DNA of 64,000 nt, from the NCBI RefSeq assembly GCF_016117655.1, contig NZ_CP064936.1, forward strand, positions 682,001 to 746,000, read 5' to 3'. This DNA is from Treponema peruense. Its GTDB lineage: Bacteria; Spirochaetota; Spirochaetia; Treponematales; Treponemataceae. Made by a program: the position numbers and the translations under genes. Under the pieces are notes generated by a model that worked only from the letters and a program-made list of their open reading frames with translations, did not search any database and was not told where the DNA came from. Shown here one piece after another: positions 25,321-31,545 of this stretch (within the stretch, counting starts at the first letter, position 1; each line of letters begins with the position of its first letter).

Positions 25321-25918
25321 AAGGCCTCTGGATTTTTTCTTTTTTCTGTATCTGATGTATTCTCTGTCTTGAAACTTTGTATTTATCTGAAAGTTTTGAC
25401 AGGGATAGATTTGTGTTTCTTAAATCTATAAGAAGCTGTTTATACATTTCTTCCGTAAGTACAGACATTTTGTTTATATAATGAGGAACGATACATACAA
25501 ACCTGTTTTCCTTATAGACCTTTCGGATAAAGTTCTCTGAAAGCTTTAATTTTTGTGACATTACTTTTATGCTGCACGGTTCTTTTTTATATTCATTAAT
25601 TATTTTATTTTTTCTGTGCAAGAATAATTTTTCCCTGAAATGAGGTTCCAGTTTGTTTTTCTTAACGAGAGCGTAAACACGTTCTTCAGAAAGATTCATT
25701 TTTTCAGCAACTTCATCTTTTGTATAATTTTCAGAACAGAGTTTAATCAGCAATGACAGGTTTCTTAAATCCCTCCTCTGTCTGAGCTGATTTTCCTTGA
25801 TGAAATTATTCACAAGATTTACAGGAAGTTCCAGAAATTTAGAAATGTATGATGCTGTATAATTTTCCATAAATAAATTTGTAATGTTTTCTATGTCAAA
25901 ATCAGTAAGTTCTTTCAT
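25319..25918 (-). CDS. protein built of four helix-turn-helix-like repeats
   Basis: A 199-residue protein with four related segments, each about 30 residues and each shaped like a helix-turn-helix: ENYTASYISKFLELPVNL..., ENYTKDEVAEKMNLSEERV..., EPCSIKVMSQKLKLSENFI... and TNLSLSKLSDKYKVSRQRI..., each followed by a short basic helix (VKKNKL, VYKENR, IQKKEK). The last resembles sigma-factor region 4 or a RepB-type HTH. It has no other domain, so it is likely a DNA-binding protein contacting a repeated or extended site. Its ATG overlaps the stop of the Mrr-like gene by one base (TAATG type), so both are translated together. Function unknown. Confidence 0.65.
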   Translation of the reverse strand: MKELTDFDIENITNLFMENYTASYISKFLELPVNLVNNFIKENQLRQRRDLRNLSLLIKLCSENYTKDEVAEKMNLSEERVYALVKKNKLEPHFREKLFLHRKNKIINEYKKEPCSIKVMSQKLKLSENFIRKVYKENRFVCIVPHYINKMSVLTEEMYKQLLIDLRNTNLSLSKLSDKYKVSRQRIHQIQKKEKIQRP

Positions 25919-26475
25919 TACAGCTTGCCTTCAAAAAATAAATCTTTGCTTTTTGGATAATCTAAGATAAAAAACTCATAAAGCTTTTCTCCGCTTATAA
26001 GCTTTATCTGAGGATTCTTTTTTAACAGTTCCTTAGTCTCTTCTCCGGTTTTACCTGTATGCACGAAATAGCCTGAAACCTTATAATACCTGCAGGTCTT
26101 AATGAATTCTTTCACATGAGCAATGTTTATATAGTCAGAATATCTTTTTGTCTGAATCAAATATTTCTTTCCGTTTTTTCTTACACGACCGTCAATTCCG
26201 CCATCATGTGTGTATTGTCTATTTCGTTTTATTCTGAATCCTTGTTTCTTAAAAGAAATTAAAACAAGCTCTTCAAAAACAAACGGGTCTACTTTCCGCA
26301 GATAACTGAACAGCCATCCTTTATTGTCATTTTTTATATTGTTAATATTTTTATAAACAATTTTCGCTTCCCTTATTTTTTTTATATGCCGGATCTTTAT
26401 AAAGGTTGCTGCAGCATTTATTAAAAAACAAAGGATAATAAAAATAATCCAGAAGACTTTTGTTCCTGTAGTCAT
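25918..26475 (-). CDS. membrane-anchored Mrr-like restriction endonuclease
   Basis: A 185-residue protein with one N-terminal membrane segment (residues ~7-28, VFWIIFIILCFLINAAATFI) followed by an Mrr-type PD-(D/E)xK nuclease domain: FEELVLISFKKQGF, then THDGGIDGRV (catalytic aspartate) and YLIQTKRY (the Q-x-K form of the E-x-K pair), then HVKEFIKTCRYYKVSGYFVHTG, a segment seen in Mrr relatives in shortened form here. A strong GGAGG follows hairpin copy 3 and precedes the ATG. It could cut incoming or methylated DNA at the membrane, or help process transferred DNA; which is unknown. Confidence 0.75.
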   Translation of the reverse strand: MTTGTKVFWIIFIILCFLINAAATFIKIRHIKKIREAKIVYKNINNIKNDNKGWLFSYLRKVDPFVFEELVLISFKKQGFRIKRNRQYTHDGGIDGRVRKNGKKYLIQTKRYSDYINIAHVKEFIKTCRYYKVSGYFVHTGKTGEETKELLKKNPQIKLISGEKLYEFFILDYPKSKDLFFEGKL

Positions 26476-26486
26476 AATACTCCTCC

Positions 26487-26510
26487 AATTAGCGCCTTCG
26501 GGCGCTAATT
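26487..26510. repeat. hairpin repeat copy 3 (consensus)
   Basis: Perfect arms AATTAGCGCC and GGCGCTAATT around TTCG. It contains the TAG stop of the 26505-26744 gene and is followed at once, on the minus strand, by the GGAGG of the Mrr-like gene. Confidence 0.95.
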
Positions 26511-26744
26511 TACATTTATTCCAGAACGTATAATTTTTGTTATGTTTTCTTGAAATGAAATGAATTTATTTTCAGAACAGTTTTGCAGCTCTGGAAACTT
26601 TCTAATCATTTCAGAAATAATCAAAGCAGTAAGATTTCCAGCATTATCTTTTTTCTCTGTATGACAAATTGGTCTGGTCTTTTCCAGATTATAAGAAGTC
26701 CAGTATTTTCTGGGTAATACTGAAACGTTTATTTCTTCCGTCAC
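26505..26744 (-). CDS. small hypothetical protein
   Basis: A 79-residue protein without known motifs; the first 30 residues contain a few aromatic and basic residues (LPRKYWTSYNLEKTRP) and the rest looks helical. The start is GTG at 26744, decided by AGGAGG four bases upstream, which itself directly follows hairpin copy 4. The TAG stop lies inside hairpin copy 3. Between topB and the Mrr-like gene in the same direction. Confidence 0.6.
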   Translation of the reverse strand: MTEEINVSVLPRKYWTSYNLEKTRPICHTEKKDNAGNLTALIISEMIRKFPELQNCSENKFISFQENITKIIRSGINVN

Positions 26745-26754
26745 GTTTCCTCCT

Positions 26755-26778
26755 AATTAGCGCCTTCGGACGCTAATT
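26755..26778. repeat. hairpin repeat copy 4
   Basis: AATTAGCGCC, TTCG, GACGCTAATT. One base differs from the consensus. It overlaps the topB stop codon and is followed on the minus strand by the AGGAGG of the next gene. Confidence 0.92.
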
Positions 26779-28855
26779 ACCTTTTGAATTTATTTACGAA
26801 CACCTGTTCTATTTTCATTGTTTCTATATTGTATTTAAGCTTTGCCTGGTAAGTTTTTCCGGTTTTGCTCGTAAGACTTTTTGCTCCTGTAACTTTTCCT
26901 TCACACATAAGCTGTACATCTTTCTTTGAAATTAAAGTGCTGAATGAGTTTTTATAAATTATGAAACTGCACTTTGGTTCTTTAGTAAGTTTTTCACAGA
27001 AATATGATTTTTTGCCTTCAATTACTTTTGAACCACATAAAGGGCATTTTCCAATCCCTTCTTTTTCATAATTTTCAACTTCAGGATGAGTTTTTACACA
27101 GTCACAGATAAACTTTTCAATATATTCCTCGAATTCTTCTGGAGATGATTCAAGCTGTTTTTCCCACTGTGTTGTCTGAGAAATGCTTGCAATTTTTGCA
27201 GTCAGCGGATTTTTAAAAAGAAGTTTCAGGAGAAAAAAAGCCTTTTCTGTTGCATAATACTTTTTCTGATTTTTAACTACATAAGAATATTCTTCCAATT
27301 TTGAAAGTATATTTCCTCGTGTAGCAGGTGTTCCAAGCCCTACAAGTTTTTCATCTGTGTTTTCCATCGTAGGATTTTCCATAAATGCAAGTAATGAAGT
27401 TTCTGTAAACTCTTTTTTAGGAGTTGTCATTTTTTTTACAATTTCTGTATTTTTAAGATAACAGTGATTTTCATCAAAAAACTGTATTTTATCATCATCA
27501 TCTTTATTAGTGCCTTCGCTCTCTAATTTGCTTTCTGCATTCTTCCATCCAGGTTCAACGATTGATTTAACAGTAGTCTTATAAGTGTATTCCCCATTTT
27601 TAATTAGCATAGTCTTTTCGTCAAAAATACACTTATCCATGCAGGACATGAAAAACCGTTGTATGACAAGACTATAAATATTTTTTTCTGCCTGTGTTGC
27701 ATCCTCTGGAATAAAATCAAGCGGAATTAAAGCGTGATGTGAATCAAGTTTTTTTGAATTGAAAATATGCTTATTATCAACACTTATGAGTTCTACATTA
27801 CAGTATTTTGAAATTTCATATTTACCTTTCAGAAGTTCATACTTTTCCTTAAATAACTCAACGTCATCATCACCTAATACAGAAGATGGTGTTCTAGGAT
27901 AAGAAAGGCATTTGTGCTTTTCATAAAGAGACTGAGCAAGTTCAAGAGTTTTACTTGATGAATAATCGTACTGTTTTGCGGCCAGCTTTTGTAATTCAGT
28001 TAAACTTAATAACGTTGGCGGATTCAAACTTTTTCTTTTTACTTCAGTTTGAAAAGTAATTGTTTTATCTGTCTCGCTGTATGTATGAGCAGAGTTGATG
28101 TAATAGTTTAACTGTGGAAAGAAAAGTTTTTTATTTTCAGGATTTATCAGTAGTGCTTCAATTTTATTTCCCTGGCTGTCAGAGAGTTTTGCAACACACT
28201 GATAATAAGGCTCAGGCACAAAGTTTTTTACTTCATTGTTTCTCTGAGCAATGGCAGCAAGAATTGCTGTCTGAACTCTTCCTACAGGAAGTGTGATTTT
28301 ATGCCCTGCGAGTAAAGTTTCATAAGGAGTAAGATTCATACCAACAAGCCAGTCTGCGTGCTGTCGTGCAAATCCTTTTTTAGCAAGTTCATTGTAATTG
28401 CTCCAGGGAGTTACAGTTTTCAACCCTTTATTTATTACTTCTGGAGTCAAGGCTTCTGATACCCAGAATCTGTAGCAATTAGAAATGTCCTTTAATCCTG
28501 CCTGCTGAAAAACAATTCTTGCAATTACTTCACCTTCTCGATCTGCATCGGTTGCGATGATGATTTTATCATTCTTATGCTTCTGTAAAAGTTTTGTAAC
28601 TTTACTGATTTGTTTGATTGTATCTTCATTTTTTTTATAAAGATATTCTTCGGGTATTATTGGAAGTAATTCAAAAGCCCATGATTTATACTGCTCATCA
28701 TATTCTTCAGGCTTTGCCAATTCATATAAATGACCAATACAGTTAGTAATCTCAATGTCATCTCCAGCATAATATCCTAGTGACTTATTATAGGGAATAG
28801 AAAGAGCTGCACCAAATGACTGTGCAACTGATGGTTTTTCTGTAAGAATAAGCAA
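26777..28855 (-). CDS. topB: DNA topoisomerase III (mobile-element TopB)
   Basis: A 692-residue type IA topoisomerase. Landmarks are MLILTEKPSVAQSF at the N-terminus (TOPRIM start), the acidic ATDADREGEVIAR, GRVQTAIL, and the active-site tyrosine region CLSYPRTPSS. A C-terminal zinc-ribbon-like CPLCGSKV...C is present. TopB/TraE relatives are common on conjugative plasmids and ICEs, where they relax or decatenate transfer intermediates. The TTG start at 28853-28855 has AAGGA six bases upstream. The coding sequence contains a degraded copy of the hairpin repeat at 27505-27528. The promoter at 28881-28909 carries the shared regulatory motif. Confidence 0.92.
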   Translation of the reverse strand: MLILTEKPSVAQSFGAALSIPYNKSLGYYAGDDIEITNCIGHLYELAKPEEYDEQYKSWAFELLPIIPEEYLYKKNEDTIKQISKVTKLLQKHKNDKIIIATDADREGEVIARIVFQQAGLKDISNCYRFWVSEALTPEVINKGLKTVTPWSNYNELAKKGFARQHADWLVGMNLTPYETLLAGHKITLPVGRVQTAILAAIAQRNNEVKNFVPEPYYQCVAKLSDSQGNKIEALLINPENKKLFFPQLNYYINSAHTYSETDKTITFQTEVKRKSLNPPTLLSLTELQKLAAKQYDYSSSKTLELAQSLYEKHKCLSYPRTPSSVLGDDDVELFKEKYELLKGKYEISKYCNVELISVDNKHIFNSKKLDSHHALIPLDFIPEDATQAEKNIYSLVIQRFFMSCMDKCIFDEKTMLIKNGEYTYKTTVKSIVEPGWKNAESKLESEGTNKDDDDKIQFFDENHCYLKNTEIVKKMTTPKKEFTETSLLAFMENPTMENTDEKLVGLGTPATRGNILSKLEEYSYVVKNQKKYYATEKAFFLLKLLFKNPLTAKIASISQTTQWEKQLESSPEEFEEYIEKFICDCVKTHPEVENYEKEGIGKCPLCGSKVIEGKKSYFCEKLTKEPKCSFIIYKNSFSTLISKKDVQLMCEGKVTGAKSLTSKTGKTYQAKLKYNIETMKIEQVFVNKFKR
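27505..27528. repeat. degenerate hairpin copy inside topB
   Basis: TATTAGTGCC, TTCG, CTCTCTAATT matches the hairpin consensus at 19 of 24 positions, including the loop, and is read in frame in topB as L-E-S-E-G-T-N where the consensus would read L-A-P-E-G-A-N. Confidence 0.5.
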
Positions 28856-28873
28856 GTGCTATCCTTTGTGTGG

Positions 28874-28909
28874 TAAGTGTAAAATAATCTATAAAGAGAA
28901 ATTTGTCAA
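28874..28909 (-). promoter_or_regulatory. topB promoter with shared 20-nt motif
   Basis: On the minus strand TTGACA (28904-28909) and TATTTT (28881-28886) are 17 bases apart. The plus-strand motif TAAGTGTAAAATAATCTATA begins at 28874 and covers the -10 and the start of transcription. Variants of this motif recur at 31191, 36596, 36636, 41196, 44962, 52556 and 57357. Confidence 0.65.
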
Positions 28910-28937
28910 GAGGTCTTTATTTTAAATTGTTTTTTTT

Positions 28938-28961
28938 AATTAGCGTCTTCGGGCGCTAATT
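28938..28961. repeat. hairpin repeat copy 5
   Basis: AATTAGCGTC, TTCG, GGCGCTAATT. It lies between the divergent topB promoter and the 28979 gene. Confidence 0.92.
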
Positions 28962-28978
28962 ATTTTGACTGGCATCAC

Positions 28979-29224
28979 ATGAAAGCTATAGCCAGAGAAT
29001 TTTATGACATTGCCTTTTTAATTTCTTCTGGCTGGCAGTTTGAAGAACCTTGGGATGAATTAAAAGAATATTCCAGTATGTTTATGACAGTGAGTTGTCT
29101 GATAAAATATCCGTCAGAAAAATTTACTTATTCAGATAAAGAAAGATGGCAACTGGCAGGTTTATACAAAAAAGAAATCGCTGTGCTGTTCTATCATCTG
29201 GCTGACCAGTTTAAAAAATGTTAG
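28979..29224 (+). CDS. small hypothetical protein, possibly a remnant
   Basis: An 81-residue aromatic-rich frame (FYDIAFLISSGWQFEEPWDELKEY quoted in part: GWQFEEPWDELKEY) ending HLADQFKKC. It looks like coding sequence rather than chance, but there is no Shine-Dalgarno or clear promoter, and the following 300 bases hold only repeats, so it may be the surviving part of a larger gene. No family recognised. Confidence 0.45.
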   Translation: MKAIAREFYDIAFLISSGWQFEEPWDELKEYSSMFMTVSCLIKYPSEKFTYSDKERWQLAGLYKKEIAVLFYHLADQFKKC

Positions 29225-29309
29225 GGCCACTCCCGATCGGACTTCAGTATGATATTCGTGGATAAAATCTTCTTCTGCTGTTTTAAATTTTGTTAGCTTC
29301 TCTTTTCTT

Positions 29310-29333
29310 AATTAGCGCCTTCGGGCGCTAATT
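29310..29333. repeat. hairpin repeat copy 6 (consensus)
   Basis: Perfect arms AATTAGCGCC and GGCGCTAATT around TTCG. Confidence 0.95.
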
Positions 29334-29427
29334 AGTTTTTAAAAAGTTAGTGTATCTTAAATATTCTATGGTGACATATGCTAAGCTACAAACTTGATTT
29401 CACTGTTTAGCATTTATAATTTTTTCT

Positions 29428-29451
29428 AATTAGCGGCTTTAAGAGCTAATT
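29428..29451. repeat. hairpin repeat copy 7 (divergent)
   Basis: AATTAGCGGC, TTTA, AGAGCTAATT. The outer seven pairs are kept and the inner part has drifted. Confidence 0.7.
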
Positions 29452-29475
29452 AGGTTTAGGTTAGTTACTCGTTTT

Positions 29476-29495
29476 AATTATCGCTCGCGATAATT
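29476..29495. repeat. related palindrome with different core
   Basis: AATTATCG, CTCG, CGATAATT. It has the same AATTA edges and a tetraloop size like the hairpin family but another core. Confidence 0.55.
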
Positions 29496-29511
29496 GTTGA
29501 ACGAACTATCT

Positions 29512-29535
29512 AATTAGCGCCTTCGGGCGCTAATT
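29512..29535. repeat. hairpin repeat copy 8, target of the IS256 insertion
   Basis: Consensus arms and loop. Its right edge GCTAATTAA (29529-29537) is duplicated on the far side of the IS256-family element (30928-30936). Confidence 0.95.
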
Positions 29536-29537
29536 AA

Positions 29538-30927
29538 GAGTTATAATCAAAAGTTGTGGATTGCCTGAGAAGGCATAGAAAAAGAGGTCTGTCTAAGGTA
29601 TAGTTTTCTTTGGAAAAAAAAATAAACACCGAAGGAGACCTCTTATGAAAAGAATACTGGAAATTGAAGAAAATTCCAATAGTCCAACGATTGATTTGCT
29701 TGAAAAAGCAATCCGCGCAAGAGCACGTGAAGTAATTGAAAGTCTTTACGAGGATGAAGTTCAGCGTTTTCTTAATAAAACTTCTTCTATCGTAGACAAA
29801 ACCGGAAACAAACTTGTAGTAAGAAACGGCTTTCACAAAGAACGGACAATTCTTACTACAAACGGTTACGTTACAGTCAGGCTTCCCAGAGTTGATGACC
29901 GTGCACTTGAAGAAAAGGATCGCTTTGTAAGCAAAGTCCTTCCTCCGTTTGCAAGAAAAACTCCGACAGTAGAAGCAATACTTTCCGCTGCCTACCTTGC
30001 AGGAATTTCTTCAAACAAGTTTTCAGCCATGCTCCATGATGTTCTTGGTAAAGAAGCAAAGGGCCTGAGTCCGTCAGTCATAACAAAGCTTACTGTAAAA
30101 TGGCAGGCTGAATATGACGAATGGCGCAAACGAGATCTTTCCGGAAAGGAATACGTTTATGTTTGGGCAGACGGAATTTACGTAAAGTCCCGGCTTGACG
30201 GTGAAAAGACCTGCCTTCTGGTAATAATTGGCGTAACTGTTGAAGGCAAAAAAGAACTTGTGGCTGTACAGGCCGGAATTCGCGAGTCAACGGAAAGTTG
30301 GCGTGGAGTTTTGCTTGATTTGAAATTCCGCGGACTGACAAAAGCACCAAAATTGGCAGTCTGCGACGGAGCGCTTGGGTTTCAAAATGCAGTTGATGAA
30401 ATCTGGGGCCAGCTAAAAATTCAGAGATGCTGGTTCCACAAGTCCATGAACATTCTGGACAAATTGCCTGACTGTGTGCAGACTCAGGCCACAAAAATGA
30501 TTCGGGATATGTGGCAGGCAGACAAACGTGCAAACGCCTTGAAAGCCTACGACTTATTTATAGAAACTTTCGGAAAAAAATATCCGAAGGCAACGGAATG
30601 TCTTGAAAAAGACAAGGAGGATTTGTTCCGCTTTTATGATTATCCGGCGGAACATTGGGCTCACATTAGAACGTCGAATCCGATTGAATCGACATTTGCA
30701 ACAGTCAGGTTGCGCCACAAGTCAACAAAAGGAAACGGCTCTTCCGCTGCTTCTGTTGCAATGGCTTTCAAGCTTTGTCTTCAGGCAGAGAAAAACTGGC
30801 GACGGCTCAGGGGATTTAAACAACTTGAACTTGTCGCCAAAAATATAATTTTTGTGGACGGTGAACAAATGAAGGCTGCCTGATGAAAAGACACTTTTTT
30901 TCAATCCACAACAATTGACAATAACTC
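29538..30927 (+). mobile_element. IS256-family insertion sequence, apparently intact
   Basis: A 1390-bp element. The 26-bp ends (29538-29563 and 30902-30927, the latter inverted) match at 22 positions: both begin GAGTTAT and end GTTGTGGATTG. The flanks carry a 9-bp direct repeat GCTAATTAA (29529-29537 and 30928-30936), as expected for the 8-9-bp duplication of this family. It carries one full transposase gene. The insertion point is the edge of a hairpin repeat. Confidence 0.92.
29645..30883 (+). CDS. IS256-family (mutator-type) transposase
   Basis: A 412-residue transposase, full length for the family. The catalytic triad is recognisable: Asp in VWADGIYVK, Asp in AVCDGALGF and Glu in NPIESTFATVRLR; the CxxxH-like QRCWFHK segment is also typical. 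GAAGGAGA precedes the ATG. G+C and codon choice are visibly richer in G+C than in the surrounding element, closer to the backbone, which suggests that it came from the host genome or a relative. The frame is undamaged, so the copy is probably recent and active. Confidence 0.95.
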   Translation: MKRILEIEENSNSPTIDLLEKAIRARAREVIESLYEDEVQRFLNKTSSIVDKTGNKLVVRNGFHKERTILTTNGYVTVRLPRVDDRALEEKDRFVSKVLPPFARKTPTVEAILSAAYLAGISSNKFSAMLHDVLGKEAKGLSPSVITKLTVKWQAEYDEWRKRDLSGKEYVYVWADGIYVKSRLDGEKTCLLVIIGVTVEGKKELVAVQAGIRESTESWRGVLLDLKFRGLTKAPKLAVCDGALGFQNAVDEIWGQLKIQRCWFHKSMNILDKLPDCVQTQATKMIRDMWQADKRANALKAYDLFIETFGKKYPKATECLEKDKEDLFRFYDYPAEHWAHIRTSNPIESTFATVRLRHKSTKGNGSSAASVAMAFKLCLQAEKNWRRLRGFKQLELVAKNIIFVDGEQMKAA

Positions 30928-31023
30928 GCTAATTAAAGCATTTATTTATAAAAAACAGTATAAGAGTAAAAGTTATACTGTTTAACCGATAGGCAAGATA
31001 AAGAAAGGTTGGTACTTTTTTTT

Positions 31024-31050
31024 GTAAGTTGTTATATTATAACAACTTAC
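31024..31050. repeat. 27-base perfect palindrome
   Basis: Arms GTAAGTTGTTATA (31024-31036) and TATAACAACTTAC (31038-31050) around a single T. There is no U-run that would suggest a terminator; as DNA it could be a cruciform or a dimer-binding site. Confidence 0.85.
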
Positions 31051-31114
31051 GGGTTGGTATTGCTATTTTTACGTACCCACCTTTTACCAACCTGAGTCCA
31101 ACCAGGTTGGTATA

Positions 31115-31146
31115 GTCCAATTAGCGCCTTCGGGCGCTAATTGGAC
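31115..31146. repeat. hairpin repeat copy 9 with extended stem
   Basis: The consensus hairpin (31119-31142) is extended by GTCC and GGAC, giving a 14-bp stem around TTCG. The flanks have been brought into the stem. Confidence 0.95.
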
Positions 31147-31190
31147 ATGGTTTTATTGACTAAACCATCTTGATTTTATTGTTTATACAG

Positions 31191-31210
31191 TGTAATATAA
31201 TCTAAGAGTA
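31191..31210 (+). promoter_or_regulatory. shared 20-nt motif before the 31258 ORF
   Basis: TGTAATATAATCTAAGAGTA. It contains TATAAT (31196-31201); TTGATT at 31170-31175 is 20 bases upstream, longer than ideal, so this is a motif copy first and a promoter second. Confidence 0.5.
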
Positions 31211-31218
31211 GAAATTTT

Positions 31219-31242
31219 AATTAGCGTCTTTGGGCGCTAATT
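31219..31242. repeat. hairpin repeat copy 10
   Basis: AATTAGCGTC, TTTG, GGCGCTAATT. It is followed directly by AAAAGGAGG, the ribosome-binding site of the 31258 ORF. Confidence 0.9.
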
Positions 31243-31257
31243 AAAAGGAGGCTGTTT

Positions 31258-31356
31258 ATGTATGTCATTAAAGGCAAGGAAGAATTTTTAATGAATTACG
31301 GAATGAAGTCTTTTACAGAAAAACATAAAATAGCCGGAAAAAATAAAACTGTATAA
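31258..31356 (+). CDS. 32-residue small protein
   Basis: ATG preceded by a strong AAGGAGG eight bases upstream, itself directly after hairpin copy 10. The peptide begins MYVIKGKEEFLMNYG and is basic (seven Lys in 32 residues). It may be a real small protein or the 5' end of a broken gene; the 80 bases after its stop show no continuing frame. Confidence 0.4.
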   Translation: MYVIKGKEEFLMNYGMKSFTEKHKIAGKNKTV

Positions 31357-31438
31357 ATTAGACAGTTATTCCTGTTGCAGCTGGTCTGATTCTTTATCTG
31401 ATGCTCTGTGATTCAAAACAAAGGAAGATGTGAAATCA

Positions 31439-31498
31439 ATGATCAGACATATTCTTGAAACTAATCCAGATTATATTCTGGATGTTTGCAAGGTATAA
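31439..31498 (+). CDS. 19-residue ORF, possibly a gene remnant
   Basis: MIRHILETNPDYILDVCKV, preceded by AGGAAG-like sequence 12 bases upstream and ending seven bases before hairpin copy 11. It looks like the C-terminus of a protein whose body is lost; together with the 31258 ORF it may mark one decayed gene. Confidence 0.25.
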   Translation: MIRHILETNPDYILDVCKV

Positions 31499-31504
31499 GA
31501 TTCT

Positions 31505-31528
31505 AATTAGCGCCTTCGGGCGCTAATT
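31505..31528. repeat. hairpin repeat copy 11 (consensus)
   Basis: Perfect arms and TTCG loop, between a short ORF stop and the AGAGG of the helicase gene. Confidence 0.95.
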
Positions 31529-31545
31529 AGGAATAAGAGGTTTGT

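Larger units (their letters stand above)
29225..29537. other. gene-free stretch with four palindromes
   Basis: No gene seen. It contains hairpin copies 6, 7 and 8, a different palindrome at 29476-29495, and a 7-bp inverted repeat ATGCTAA (29378-29384) / TTAGCAT (29407-29413). The spacing between palindromes is about 60-100 bases and not constant. Confidence 0.6.
30928..31257. other. iteron and palindrome region, candidate origin
   Basis: No gene. GGTTGGTA occurs at 31007-31014, 31052-31059 and 31105-31112, with the reverse TACCAACC at 31085-31092 and CCAACC-A-GGTTGG at 31098-31110. A perfect 27-base palindrome lies at 31024-31050, and hairpin copies 9 and 10 follow. The shared regulatory motif is at 31191-31210. 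Dense short repeats of both orientations next to relaxase-operon genes are what an oriT or replication origin looks like; which of these is not determined. Confidence 0.55.

Noticed and set aside
30928-30936. Half hairpin repeat right of the IS256 element as a separate copy
   Set aside because: It is the 9-bp target duplication from copy 8, not an independent repeat.
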